64,000 nt of DNA from Diplonema japonicum (lineage: Eukaryota; Euglenozoa; Diplonemea; Diplonemida; Diplonemidae), in NCBI GenBank assembly GCA_964019335.1, contig OZ025714.1, forward strand, positions 1 through 64,000. The letters run 5' to 3'. The position numbers were made by a program, and so were the translations under genes. Positions within the stretch are counted from its first letter, which is position 1. Each line of letters opens with the position of its first letter. Shown here one piece after another: positions 9,815-20,951 of the stretch. The notes beneath the pieces are model-generated. The model saw nothing but the letters and a program-made list of their open reading frames with translations. It ran no database searches and was not told the DNA's origin.

Positions 9815-10057
9815 TTAAGTATAAAAAGGGGGTGCAAGTAACAACCTGTGTATGGAATTGGAGAGGTCGAAGGCACGCCCACCACGCTGGCAATGAAGCC
9901 ATGCCCTGAGGGACCGACTAGTCGGAGCATACGGAAGAGGAAAAGGAGCAATTAGACTGGCGAGGTAGACTTGCTGACGTCTGGTCCAGTTGATGGGATG
10001 CAGGACATGGTAAAGACAGAGCAAGGAGAAGAGCGCCAGCAGGATGCCCTTCGCCAT
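9815..10057 (-). CDS. Possible small secreted or membrane peptide
   Basis: An 80-residue frame starts MAKGILLALFSLLCLYHVLH, a good signal peptide or single anchor, followed by a short basic tail without a known domain. It lies in the 580-bp gap between the RND and acid phosphatase genes, same strand. Nothing else supports it, and it may simply be the RND gene's 5' region. Confidence 0.25.
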   Translation of the reverse strand: MAKGILLALFSLLCLYHVLHPINWTRRQQVYLASLIAPFPLPYAPTSRSLRAWLHCQRGGRAFDLSNSIHRLLLAPPFYT

Positions 10058-10365
10058 ACGCTTCGATCGACGTGTGGTGGAATGGGTTTCCCTACCTGGT
10101 GTGCCCCGGGTGGCATGTCGATGGCGTTTGCACAAAGTGAATAAAAGTAACGGAAGTAAATAATGAGGAAGAAAAGAGCTAATTGTGCATGATCACTCAC
10201 GACATTTTACATAGCAAGCCACGTAACATTTTGACAAGAAAAAAAAGACGAGTAAAAGATAAGCACAACAAAGTAATAGGAAAAAGGAATGAGAGGAATA
10301 GGGCACCACAAACAGATGGGGCCCTAAGTTAGAAGGCGCAAGCAAAAAGAGTATAAAAAGTGCAT

Positions 10366-11862
10366 TTATTTATTAATGCCATCCATGTACTCAACCTCGT
10401 TCTCAAGGCGTGCCACCGGCTTCCTGTAGTAATAGTAAATGATACCGAGTTGCACACAAACGAGGACCGCAAGAATAACAACAGCTACAATGAGACCAGT
10501 CTTGCTAGAGCAATCATCTGATGCCTCTGTTGGGGCTGGGGTGGGCACGGCAGGTGCTGGAAACGCTGTTGGGCCGCCTTCTTTGTAAGGTTTGGTGCAA
10601 GTGTCGAGGATAGTTTCGTAGATAATAGCAACAAAGTCTTTGACAGGACACGAAGATTCAGGTCCGTGAACACATTCAGGGATGGACACGAACACCCTGT
10701 CGGGTGGCGATTCGGGAGTTAGCTCCTCCAAGTTCCTTAACTGTTCCGGGTGCTGCGCCTCGGCGTATGTCTTCACATAATACATCTCCCCCTCCTTCAG
10801 AACTTCAAACACCAACATGCCAACAGGAGGTACAAAAGAAGGGCCCCATTGCTCAAAAATCCACTCCAGCTTCAGCAGCGTAGCCAGGTATCCGATATTC
10901 TCGCCGTGCGCAAAGTACAATACCATGTCGTCAGCTGCGTTGGAGTCCAAACCGTAAGTTTCCTGACCGTAGACGATCTGCATCATGGTGTCGCCAATGT
11001 GGCGCAAGAACTGGCTTCCATATGCACGAGAGTACTGGTACCCCGAAGCGTAGTCTGAGTACACTACACCCAAGGGCAAGGTGACATCACGCAAGTAGTC
11101 CCCAAAGTTGTCCGTACCACGCGCCACCTGGTCCCACGACATGTTGTTAGCATACATCATCAGGATGTAATCAGTTGACATCAGGCCTGTCAGCCATGAA
11201 CCCATGTAGAAGCCAAAGTAGTCGTTCCACACCTCAGGAATATTTGTTAGGGTGCATGGTGTATCCATGCCGCCGTACTGCTGACAGATACTGTCACTGC
11301 AACAATCAAACTGAGTGTTCACCTTTTCCAAGACGGGGTCGATACCGCTGTGCATTCTGTCGACACTGCCGCCCATGGTCGCGTCGACGGTTGCCTTGCC
11401 AGGAGCACCGCAACGGTAGTCGGATGCATTCCTTGAGGCACCGTGGGCAAACATGTACTCTGAGAAATCAGGGTCAAGGTGGATATTGACCTCTTTTGTA
11501 GGAAGGAACCCCGACAGGAAACCCTCTGCAGTGACCTTCTCACGGTTTGTCACATCGTGCCCGTCTGCGTAAACAGTAAGGTCACTTGTTCCCTTCAACA
11601 AGCCTGTGTCCACATACAACTGTTTCCACCACTTTCCCCTTTCTTGTGCCGCTTGCTTTCCGTGTTTCGTGAGGTTCATGGGACCTTGTGCACCCCAGTC
11701 CTGCTCGTAGTTCATGAACCAATTCCTGCCATCCCTGGATATTCCATCTTGCACCTTCCCCACACGAACACTGTGCCTGGACACTGCAATGACCTTGTAC
11801 AAAGACAGACCTTCAACACAAACATAACAGCAAAGTGCAAGCAGACTCCGCAATGAAGACAT
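10366..11862 (-). CDS. Secreted/type I membrane histidine acid phosphatase
   Basis: 498 residues, single exon. A signal peptide (MSSLRSLLALCCYVCVEG) leads into VIAVSRHSVRVG, the RHG-type motif whose first His forms the phosphohistidine. FAHGENIG near residue 315 fits the HAE/HD proton-donor motif, so both catalytic elements of branch-2 histidine phosphatases are present. Paired Cys (CCSDSICQQYGG) suggest disulfides. A Pro/Ala-rich stalk (FPAPAVPTPAPTEAS) is followed by TM GLIVAVVILAVLVCVQLGII and a short cytosolic tail, so the enzyme faces the outside or a lysosome-like lumen. It probably hydrolyses phosphomonoesters. Confidence 0.9.
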   Translation of the reverse strand: MSSLRSLLALCCYVCVEGLSLYKVIAVSRHSVRVGKVQDGISRDGRNWFMNYEQDWGAQGPMNLTKHGKQAAQERGKWWKQLYVDTGLLKGTSDLTVYADGHDVTNREKVTAEGFLSGFLPTKEVNIHLDPDFSEYMFAHGASRNASDYRCGAPGKATVDATMGGSVDRMHSGIDPVLEKVNTQFDCCSDSICQQYGGMDTPCTLTNIPEVWNDYFGFYMGSWLTGLMSTDYILMMYANNMSWDQVARGTDNFGDYLRDVTLPLGVVYSDYASGYQYSRAYGSQFLRHIGDTMMQIVYGQETYGLDSNAADDMVLYFAHGENIGYLATLLKLEWIFEQWGPSFVPPVGMLVFEVLKEGEMYYVKTYAEAQHPEQLRNLEELTPESPPDRVFVSIPECVHGPESSCPVKDFVAIIYETILDTCTKPYKEGGPTAFPAPAVPTPAPTEASDDCSSKTGLIVAVVILAVLVCVQLGIIYYYYRKPVARLENEVEYMDGINK

Positions 11863-11943
11863 TTTCTTTATGAGAAAGAGCGCTCTGGTTATATTTCTAA
11901 AAAAATGAAATGCAAGGTAGTTATATTTTTCCCCAATACACTT

Positions 11944-13348
11944 CTAACGCCTCAAACGACCAATAAGCCTGTTCAGGAAGGGGAAGATGAAAGTTACGAC
12001 AGATGCTAGATAGTAGAACATGGTTTTTGTAAAGCCAAAGAGTGAGCTGTAGCTCCTTCGCAAGCCGGCGCTCAAGGTGGACTGCGCATCGGCATGGCCC
12101 GTTGCAGACGAGTCCATCAGCTTTCTGCGTCTAACGTAAGGGGCTTTGAGGAACTTTTTGCGATCGCCCATCAACACCTGCGAGATAGACATTTGCGTCC
12201 TAACGGCATACCTGAGGAGGGAGCGTTTTAGTGGCGATTTGAAGTTTTGAGTCGTGCCTCACTGCCGTGCCATAAGCGAAGAACTCAACCATCCCTGTAA
12301 AAGGTACGCGTGCAGTGCAGGGCATACCTGGCCTAATCTCCTCTACCTCTATCCTAACAGACACAACCTCGTCTGCATTGACACGATCTGCCTGATCCTT
12401 CAGCTGTTTCATGACTGCCTGCCTTGCTTTCTGCGTGAGGTCCGAGTAACGAGATGCTTCACCACCCCTAAGCTGCTGCAAACCCCCAGTCACTGACCTC
12501 CCGATCCCCATGTTATACACACTGCACCCTGTAAGCGCTGCCACTGGCCTCCTGCCGGCGGAAACCAAACTCCACAGCTCTTCCTCAGCAAGCGCTGAAG
12601 TGAAAACCTGCTCAGGCGAAGACGGCATCGGCAGTGACGGGTGGACGCAAGCAGTGCCGTAGAACGTCACCTCCTGGATGAAAGGGAGCCTCACTGCTTG
12701 CATGCGGACACCTGACACAAAGTTGCACCCATTCTTAAAAGCATCTTCCTTCAACCTCATAAGAGCGTTCTTTCTAGCCTTGTTAAATATGTCGGAGAAA
12801 GCCTTCACTTCACCGGAAAAGATTGCGGTGCGCAGCGAGTGCAGAAAGACACCCTTCAAACCAGCACTGTAGGCCTCATTCCCGAAGACCACAGTTTTTG
12901 GGCTGAAGCCTGCTTCAGTGAGGCAGTAGTATTGCTCGCCGGTGCATGTTGTGGAGAAGATCTTATCAGTATCAGTATCCACCGGCTCCGTGGAGATTTT
13001 CTGTACACCCGAACCGTATGACACAAACTCAATGAGCCCCCCTAAGGGGCCGATGTCGCTGGTGATACCCACTACACCATCGTTGCCCTGGTCAATTGCC
13101 TCAGCCATCATTTTTTCATATGCTTTGGTCCTTCCGTCTTGGATCAAGTTCGTGATCTGAGTGTTTTTCCCACCAGCACCAGTCGACAAAAAAGAGATCA
13201 GCGACCTGGCAACACCTAAAGAACGCACCGAGTTCCCAAACGCTAAGGAATCTCCTGTCAGACCTTTCATCTCTAAACAGTGCATCTCATTACCGCTTAA
13301 CGGGGTCACCCATGAGGCCCGCCTCACCTGCCTTGACACGGCACGCAT
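11944..13348 (-). CDS. Double YbjQ-like (UPF0145) domain protein with C-terminal membrane segment
   Basis: Two exons joined across a 34-nt intron (about 12178-12211, GTATG donor), phase 0, giving LPPQ|VLMGDR. Two consecutive modules share the pattern N-T/S-I, a helix ending in an Ala-rich segment, then a VVGI/VSVRIEV strand and a closing YGSGV / YGTAV strand: the bacterial YbjQ beta-alpha pentamer fold. A C-terminal hydrophobic stretch (FYYLASVVTFIFPFLN) could be a tail anchor. I start at MRAVSRQVRRASWV, a basic Arg-rich N-terminus compatible with mitochondrial import; MHCLEM is an alternative. Function unknown. Confidence 0.75.
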
Positions 13349-13418
13349 CCTCCTGTAGATGTAGATATGACAGCTTGATGACGCAGAAAAATACAAAAGT
13401 TAACGTGTAAAGATTGTG

Positions 13419-14035
13419 TTAAGTAATATCGAAGGAGTCTATGTAGTCTATCCACGTGCATACATCGTCACCGCCTGATACCTTCGTAAGAAGCGCGCCG
13501 TTTAGATAGAATGTTGGCGTGCTCCACACACCCAGACTTATGCCTCTCCTCTGTGCTGCTTTGATCGCATCGAACACAGCATCGTCTTCCATAGACGCCC
13601 CCAACTCTTCCAGGCCTATGCCGTAATCCACGGTCCATGATGCCAATAGCCGCAAAAGGTCAAGAGGGGACTTCGTCTTGAACTGCGGGTTGCTGAATTC
13701 GGACTGATGCTTAAACAGCACATCTACGAAGCTAAAATAATTCGCAGGTCCGCACTTTCTTCCAACCACCTGTTTATGGGGTTTCATGACAAAAAGCGGC
13801 ATACCTCCAGTGCTCTGTGGCAATCGTACGCTTGCTGGTGCCCTGCTAATACGTATGGGATGAAATATAGCTTCATCTTCCCTTTGAAGTGCTCCACAAC
13901 TTGCTTCACTGTCTCCCATGCTTTTTTGCAGTACGGGCATTGCACATCTACATAGAATTCCAACACCACACCAGCTCCCTGTGTACTCCCTGGGGGCGTG
14001 TGGCCGGGGAATCTGTACGGCACAGGCACAGACAT
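13419..14035 (-). CDS. DsbA/2-hydroxychromene-isomerase-like thioredoxin-fold protein
   Basis: Two exons joined across a 35-nt intron (13770-13804), phase 0. The N-terminal strand EFYVDVQCPYCKKAW carries a CPYC redox motif at the start of a helix, as in DsbA-type oxidoreductases. A helical insertion follows, and the chain ends with WSTPTFYLNGALL, where the Thr-Pro is the cis-proline loop of the thioredoxin fold. Length (about 170 residues) fits the DsbA-like family. There is no signal peptide, so the compartment is uncertain. A pyrimidine-rich stretch ending in TTCACAG lies 7 nt before the ATG. Confidence 0.85.
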
Positions 14036-14104
14036 GAAAGACCTGTGAAGTGTAACGAAAGTAGATCAAAAAAAATAAACATTCAACAACAACATCTATT
14101 AAAC

Positions 14105-16043
14105 TCACATGACTCTACTGGAGTGTGATTTATGTGAGTCGCTTCGTCGGCGTGGGATGACTATCTCCGATTTGAAGTCCTTTTCAGCAGCACCACTTTT
14201 CCTACTGAACGAGACACCTACCGCAGTGACGGAGCATAAAGCAGAAAGCACCTCGTAGATGTCGTGTGCTTGCTTTCCACCTACAGCTTTTACTTTGTCA
14301 CCTTTTCTAAGCCCCGCTTTGTACGCTGGACCACCAGACTTGCTGCTTTCAACATACAGCTCACCATTGCGCGTGCGGAGCTCGACACCTACTCTGCCGC
14401 GCGCCTCTTGCGTGCGCATCTCGTAAAGTTTGTTTTTAAGATCTGATATTTCCGTATGCAAACCGGAAGCGTCAGTTTTATCATTGCTGCTTGCAGACAG
14501 CGATGTTGCTTCGAAGCTTTCTTCTTCAGAACAGCCGTTCTCATGCACGTTCTTGATTCTATTTAACTGGTCTTGTATTTCGTTTTGCATCCACTTCTTC
14601 ATTTCCTGACCTTGCGCATCTTTGTTCTCCTTCAATTCGATTCCCCCCTGTCCTGGTTTCGTTTGCTGCAACGTTGCAGTTCTTATTTCTTGTTGCTGCA
14701 ACGTAGTGCACAGATCTTTCAGCTTCTCGTGCTCGCCTACCAACGCCGAGCACTTCTGCTGCATCCGAAACGACTGGTTCTCCAATGCCCTTCTGGCTTC
14801 TAGTGACTCTCGGTACATCTTCTCCAGTCCTGTAAACCTGTGCTCCAGCTCTTCAATTTCTGCTCTCAAGCCTGATTCCTTGTTCCGAAAATCTTGGGCT
14901 TCTTGCTTCAACTGACGTACGGCGGCTTCTTCAGACATCTTCCGAGCTTCCAATTCCTTCACCAGCTCTTTAGTCCCTTTCTGCTCTGTCGCCTCAGCTG
15001 ATTCCAAGAATTTGCACCTTTCCTGCAACGCTTTCACTTCTTGCGTCCTGAATCCCAACTGCTCCCCGATTGGGTCTAGTTCGCTTCTGAGCCTTGCTAT
15101 CTCTTCGCTACGTGCCTCAAGTAAAAATTGTGCGGATTCGAGCTTCATCATCAGCTGCGCGCACCGTTCGTCGTGCGTTGACTTGGCCACGCCCATTTCC
15201 CCCTGTTGGTAGTCATCAGTAGTCAGCATGCATACCTTCAGCTGGATGAGGTCAACTCTGGTGGATTCTAGTGCAGCCTCTGATTGTGCTTTGGTTGCAG
15301 CCAACTCATCACAGGACATCTGTGTTGCTTAAACCTTAGGCAATACACACCTTCAGCATATGTATTTTTTGCTGCCCGTCATTGCCCTGCAAAGTGTGTA
15401 TAGTGTTCCTACACGTGCTGACCTGCCCTCGCAAGTTCTCTATTTCTTGCTCTGCTGACAAAGCAAAAGAGTCGAACTGCTGCGTCTGCATGTGCCGCTC
15501 GGTGTCGTAAGCAGTGGCTCTCTTCTGCAACTCTACTTCAAGAGCAATACACGTGGCTTCTAATTTCTGCTCACGGTGCTCCGTCTGCTCCTTCAACAAA
15601 GACATGTTCTTTAGTTCATCCAAGAGTTCCGCTTTCTCGCGGCATAGCACGGTGTTGTGTCTTCTTAACTCATTGACATCAGTATACGAGATCTCTACCG
15701 CATGCAAGGATGCCTGTAATTCCTGTTTGCAATTCATCAGTTCTGTTTCCTTTCTATCTTTTTCTAAAGCTAGTATGTGGTTGGCATCAGTGGTCTTCTT
15801 GACGTGTGTCGTCAGATCCTTACAAGTCTCTGTCTCCTTCGTGAGGTGTGCAACAAGGTCATCTTTTTCACCGCACTGCACACGCAGCCGAGCACACTCC
15901 GTAGTGGCCGTGTGCAGTTGCATGGCCAGTCTGCTTATCTCGTCATTCTTCGCACGCATTTCGAGACTATGCTCGCTTTTCATCGAAGTTAGCAGCTGTT
16001 CGCAAGCTTGCACCCTGTTGCGTATCGTGGCATCTGCAGACAT
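14105..16043 (-). CDS. Long coiled-coil protein with C-terminal PDZ domain
   Basis: Three exons: introns 15320-15350 (31 nt, GTGTG donor) and 15203-15235 (33 nt, GTATG donor); the second is stop-free and a multiple of three, so it is easily mistaken for coding sequence. About 500 residues of heptad-rich coiled coil (Glu/Lys/Gln-rich, few Pro) are followed by a PDZ domain: GVELRTRNGELYVESSKSGG, AYKAGLRKGDKVKAVGGK. The tail is Arg/Ser-rich. Likely a structural scaffold, possibly cytoskeletal or flagellar; that role is inferred from composition only. Confidence 0.8.
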
Positions 16044-16129
16044 ATAAAGACATAACCTGTGTGATGTGATGAACGTACTACTGTTCTGTAGGTTCTGTAA
16101 AAGACGAATACAGTTTTAAGTCGGTAAAC

Positions 16130-17281
16130 TTAACGGATTAGATATTTGGGTCTGTCTGCTATCTTTCTGCGCAGTAAACGCAGCCTCTTGTCGTATTCCT
16201 GCAAATTACCCACCGTGTCTCGTGAAGCCCCAACGGTGTGCGAGAATAGCTCTGGGACCTCGTCGCTGGTATCTTTGTATTTCCACTCGGGAAGTGGTGG
16301 GAGCGTCTTCTTCTTCTTGGGTTCGGCAAAAAGGGCCTTCAGTTTCAAGTAGTTCTCTTTCTCTTCTTCTGTAAGGATATCGGTTTCTGGTATTGCTGCC
16401 TGCATGCGCTGTGTTAACTCGGTTGACAGTGACTCCAAAAGGATAGCAGCTTTCCTAGCGTGCGGTGGGAGGGTGAGCAGGTATGGTGGGACATCTTCGT
16501 CAAGCAGTGCATTCCTCCCCTTTTCCCACACTACTTCATCAACTGAAGCCGTGTTCATGCAGATCCTCCTCATGAGGCTAATGCGGCGGTGGAGCTGCTT
16601 CTTGGGCCACTTGACGGTATACGGGATACCCTTGGGGTCGGTTCTCTTTTCGTACATATCTGCAAGAACCTTTGTCTCACTAGGAGTTCTCTTACAAAGA
16701 GGCAAGAACGTCTCGTACTTTTGATTATCAGTCCTTGCCAACTGGAGTTGCCTTTCCAGCTCTTCTTTGAAACGTGCCACAGGCAGACAGGCTTTATCGC
16801 TCGGCTTTGGCGTGTAGGAGCTTCGCTTTGCGTGAAGCTTCTGTGGCTTGCGCCTCGGTCTTGGCTTCAGTGACGGCTGCATGTCTGTGACAACACACTT
16901 GTTATCCGAGGCAGGTCGTGGGCTCTTATTATTCTTGCTCCTCACCTGAGCTCGAAGTGCCTCCCAGCCACGGACTACGCGCTCCTCTTGCGCTGTTAAC
17001 TTTTGTTCATGTAACTCAGCTTGTAGACTTTCAATGTAAGTATCGATCTCAACATCGAACTGCTCCCTCTCGTCATACAGCTCGAGCAACCGCTGGCTAA
17101 GATTCAAGAACTCATCGCCTGTTGACTTCTTTCTATCTTCAACTAGCTCCCCTATCACCGATAAAAAACGGGACCCTTCATATGCTTTTTTCTTTTTTGC
17201 ACCCTCAAGTTCCTTAAGCTTCTTATTCGTATTTGCTTGCTTCAGCCGCCCACTCTGCAGCAAGACCTTGTCATCTTCCAT
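16130..17281 (-). CDS. Charged helical protein of unknown function
   Basis: 383 residues, single exon, no recognised domain. N- and C-terminal thirds are helical and charged, with a basic Pro/Lys-rich middle (PSLKPRPRRKPQKLHAKRSS). Composition suggests a cytoskeleton- or microtubule-associated protein, which is inference. It lies 87 nt downstream of nothing recognisable in frame and 87 nt before the coiled-coil/PDZ gene, same strand. Confidence 0.7.
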   Translation of the reverse strand: MEDDKVLLQSGRLKQANTNKKLKELEGAKKKKAYEGSRFLSVIGELVEDRKKSTGDEFLNLSQRLLELYDEREQFDVEIDTYIESLQAELHEQKLTAQEERVVRGWEALRAQVRSKNNKSPRPASDNKCVVTDMQPSLKPRPRRKPQKLHAKRSSYTPKPSDKACLPVARFKEELERQLQLARTDNQKYETFLPLCKRTPSETKVLADMYEKRTDPKGIPYTVKWPKKQLHRRISLMRRICMNTASVDEVVWEKGRNALLDEDVPPYLLTLPPHARKAAILLESLSTELTQRMQAAIPETDILTEEEKENYLKLKALFAEPKKKKTLPPLPEWKYKDTSDEVPELFSHTVGASRDTVGNLQEYDKRLRLLRRKIADRPKYLIR

Positions 17282-17534
17282 GTGTAAATGCTCCTACGTA
17301 GCAAGCGACTTCGATACCGCTCAGCTATTGCGATTATTTTGGAAGCCCGCTCAAAACAATAACAATAACAATAACAAGGAAAGGGAGGAACAATCTATGT
17401 GAGAGTTGGACACAGATGATCAGTACCACAATGGCGTGTTGTCCTTTTTGGTACTTCTCGGCATGTTACCACCTGTGAGGAGACCGTCATGGTGGTCATA
17501 GTGGTTGTTGTGCCTTATGGGCTGCTTGAGCACT
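17282..17534. other. Intergenic region with short AATAAC repeat
   Basis: About 250 bp between two minus-strand genes. It contains an (AACAAT)n-type tract near 17356-17377 and no coding signal. It probably serves as 3' UTR of the upstream gene and acceptor region of the downstream one. Confidence 0.4.
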
Positions 17535-18158
17535 TCAACTGGGGTTTTCCTGAAATAAGTGTTGAACATTGTGCGGTGCATACTCAGTAGCAAAGGGTGA
17601 CACCCCTTCTGCAGAGGCGATTGCAGGGGGGAGATCAGTACGCTGCCTGCCTACTTTCAAGGCGTTACTCGGTTCGGGGGCTTGCTCAAGCTCTACACGT
17701 GCACGGCCTGCTCTGAAAGCGCTCTGTGTTGAGCTGCCTTCCTGCTGATCGTCCGTGTGCCCGATTATATCTCCAGATGTTTTGTTGCGCTGCGTGTTCT
17801 CGTAGCGGTCGCTGTTCTTGACGTCAGTCAAGAGGACTGTCCCGAAGGGCTTCTCTTTTTGGCCATCGGTGACAGGATGATCAACTACCTTTCTCCCTAC
17901 GTGCATCTTATTGACCTCATCGCTGTAAAGGTGCTCATCGGTGTGGCCCAGGATGTCGCCCGCTGTCCTGTTCCTCTGCGAGCTATCAAACCTATCAGAC
18001 CTCATCATCGAGCTGCACTGGCTGGCCTGGTCATCGTTCGTATTAAACAGGTCCACCCCCCTCTTCTGCTCGAAGGTCTTCACACACGGCCCTCTACCAC
18101 CGCCAACCTTCACAACGTTCTTCCTTTCAACCAAACGCTGCACTGAGTAAGATGACAT
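17535..18158 (-). CDS. Small repeat protein with duplicated GDI(L/I)GHTD motif
   Basis: 207 residues, no TM or signal. Two internal repeats are clear: DRFDSSQRNRTAGDILGHTD and DRYENTQRNKTSGDIIGHTD, about 65 residues apart, each in a polar, disordered context. Such short degenerate repeats are common in microtubule-inner or axoneme-associated proteins, and the gene lies directly downstream of the EFHC-like gene. That functional link is inference; no family is recognised. Confidence 0.7.
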   Translation of the reverse strand: MSSYSVQRLVERKNVVKVGGGRGPCVKTFEQKRGVDLFNTNDDQASQCSSMMRSDRFDSSQRNRTAGDILGHTDEHLYSDEVNKMHVGRKVVDHPVTDGQKEKPFGTVLLTDVKNSDRYENTQRNKTSGDIIGHTDDQQEGSSTQSAFRAGRARVELEQAPEPSNALKVGRQRTDLPPAIASAEGVSPFATEYAPHNVQHLFQENPS

Positions 18159-18253
18159 GTTACAGTGTTTTCTTGTGTGGGCTGAGGTGCGGTGGTCGCT
18201 TTGTAACGTTGCTATTAAAATACGCTATTAAACATCGGAGTAAAATACAAAAA

Positions 18254-20630
18254 TCATTTCCTTATGCGAGCTATTGTCTTCGTGGAGTGAACGTAGTTCG
18301 TGGTGTCCTCGATGAGGCGGATCATCTCGCGATAAGGCACCTGTCATGTGTGCGAGTCATAAGCCTTTTTGCATACTCGTCGTAAGACAGGTGGGAACAG
18401 TTTGCTGCACAACTGGTCGAGTTGCTTGGGGGCAATGTCCACCTTCAACTTCTTCGTAACAGCGACAGCAAATTCCCCCGGGCCAATACAGCCGTCGTTG
18501 GAGTAGTCGCAGATGATGCGCAGCTCTTGTTGAAACAGTGCTCGTCTGTGGTACGGTTCTTTAAAATTATGTATGTAACATACCTTTTGTTGTATTCCTG
18601 CAACAGCTTTAACATCCCTTGTGCAGCTCTACTGTCGTGTAAGTCGTTCAGTCGATACTGCTCATCTTCTGTGAGAGTCTTCCCTAAGGTGACATCACTG
18701 TCCCATTCCTCGTGTATGTCCTGCCATTGCTTGTCTGTTATGTCCGTCTCGCTAACAGACAGTGTTACTAGCAGCTCTTCGTAGCTGTTAAGAGAGCCGT
18801 TTGTGTTGAAGTATCGCAGCATGGTGAGGACTTCCTGCTCGACGAGAGGGAGCCCGAGGCTCTCTACAATGTGCATGAGCTGCGTGTAGTCAACCTGTCC
18901 TTGCTTAAGGGCTCCATTCAAGGTATCCTTGAGGCCCGTGGGTGTGCTGATGAACATGGCTTTGAACTTCATCATGATCATGTTGATATTCGACTTCAAG
19001 AAGATCTTTGAGTTGTGCTCCATGTATGCCAGCGACCGCTCATCTGTGGAGGTAACTCTGAATTTCCGGTGGCTGATCTCCACCACTGCACCCACATAAA
19101 ACGAAGCAGCCGTCGCATACTCACCGTTCCCCAGCTTCACCTTCTGCCTTTGTAAGAACCTCCCGCCGAGGATGCCGCTGTTGCGCGCCACCGCCTCAAA
19201 TATGCTGATAGTGTCATCCGACACATAGTACGTGAGCACGAACTTCCTCATTGAGTCTATCTCCCCACCGAGAAGCTCTAATGAAAATTTAAGCATCTCA
19301 TTCCCACTTTCAGTGAACTTCCGCACGTCCTTCACAGGACACTTCAAGGCAAGCTGCCTCCACGACCTCAAGCTATCTTCCTCGTCTCCAAACCCGTTGT
19401 GGGGAGGCGGTGCTGGCTTGGGTGCTTCTTTCTTGATGACTTTTACATCCACAGACTGGAGCTCAGAAGCTGTCCTTCCACAGTGTTCCTTAAGGTATTC
19501 CTTGGTAAAGGTATCGCAATCATACAGCTTGAACCTCTTCCCACAGATCACCAGCTCGGTTCCTATGCACAGATCCTTGACCTTCCAGTACTCCTGTTCG
19601 GCACGTTGGAAAGTCAGCGTTCCCGTAATGCTGGAGGGGTTTGGGTTCTTTGGACATTTCCTGCGCCTTACGAACGAGGGGAACGGGTCGCGGCCACTGT
19701 TCGCGGGGACCATTTCGATGACTTCTATGCAGTCATCTGAAAGGAAGTAATACAAGTTGAAGTACCTCCTCTCGCCGCCTGTGTTGTGCACCTCATCCCA
19801 CATAGCTTTAAACTTCAGCACTTTCTTGTCATTTTGTAAAAACTGCGTCGTTTGCTTTACCTCTTCTTTCGTTGCACTGGACCCCCCTGCTGCTGCCGTC
19901 TGCCCAAGACTCAGCTTTGTTCTCGTACCACAGAGCTCACGTTTTTTGTTGGATTCGAAGCGCTGTCTAGCGTTGGTATCATACGTGTCCTGTGCGTGCT
20001 GTTTGCTAAATGCATGCACACCTGTGGGGCTTGTTCATTCTTGCCCACGTCGTGCCCTGCGTTGAGGCAGAATTCCCTTGTGAAAGTGTCGCAGTCGTAT
20101 ATTCTGAAGGTCTTTCCATAGATGGTGACATTGTCGCTGAGGCGTAGGTCGGAGAACGACAGGTACCTAGTAGATGGGACGGGATGTTGCGGCATACCTT
20201 CCCCCCTGCTTGATCTTGTGCCTCTTGACGAGCGTCCCTTGGTTCATCCCTGAGTTCAGTTGCCTCGGTTCACTCACCGCGATGGTGTCGTCTTCTAGGA
20301 AGTAGTACACAACGCACAACCGCACACGCTCTGCTTCGGTTGTCGACTCGTGAACACCCTCCCTGAAGTAACACTTGAATTTGAGCACCTTTCGGTCAAG
20401 TGCTAAGTGTGCCGGTGGCAGTGAAGTGTTGCTGATGGTGTTCGTCATGGCAAATGTATCGATCTCCTGGTTAGCTTTCTTAGGCTCACCACCATTGTTG
20501 TGTCCTGTCGTGATTCAAGAAAGGCTGTTGGCGGCATACCTGTCAATGTGTGGCACCTCCTGTAGTTCGACCGCCAAAGATCACCATGCACGAGCTCGTT
20601 GGTGCCGGGCATCAGCGGTAACTTGTCCAT
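18254..20630 (-). CDS. EFHC1: EFHC/Rib72-type DM10-domain axonemal protein with C-terminal EF-hand
   Basis: Five or six exons joined over 31-38 nt introns, for example donors near 20541, 20195, 20022 and 18584. Three DM10 (DUF1126) modules: VLKFKCYFREGVHE...YYFLEDDTI...LNSG; VLKFKAMWDEVHNT...YFLSDDCIEV...ANSGR; and a third with TYYVSDDTISIFEAVARNSG. DM10-1 and DM10-2 are each followed by an IYDCDTFTREF / LYDCDTFTKEY segment typical of the family. The C-terminal part has helix-loop-helix EF-hand-like pairs (RYFNTNGSLNSYEELLVTL; CDYSNDGCIGPGEFAVAV). EFHC/Rib72 proteins sit inside the A-tubule of axonemal doublets. The last exon is inferred (GTATG donor near 18382) and its frame is the least certain part. 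Confidence 0.88.
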
Positions 20631-20639
20631 CTCGACTTC

Positions 20640-20951
20640 ACTGTTGTGGAGCTAATGAAATATTAAGAGGAAATATGAATGAAAAAGTTATTTCATCGAA
20701 AAGAGGCTGATAGGGTGATGCTCTGAGGTGAAACAGACTGATGGACAAGGTATTGAACAGTGGGAAGAGCCAACAAACGCTAAGCTGACGGAAACACCAG
20801 TCAGACTGGAGCGGTTTATGAACACGGTGTCAGCTGTATTATTACGTAATCGTTGCCATAGCTGGCCGATCGGCACGGCGCGTAGACTTACCTTTCAGCC
20901 GATTCACCAAAGTTCTGAAAAATTGAAAACCTACATCCCCGTATGTAAAAC
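20640..20951. other. Intergenic region between the EFHC-like and FAM210-like genes
   Basis: About 310 bp with no supportable gene on either strand; it contains the 3' end of the FAM210-like gene and the 5' region of the EFHC-like gene. Confidence 0.4.
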
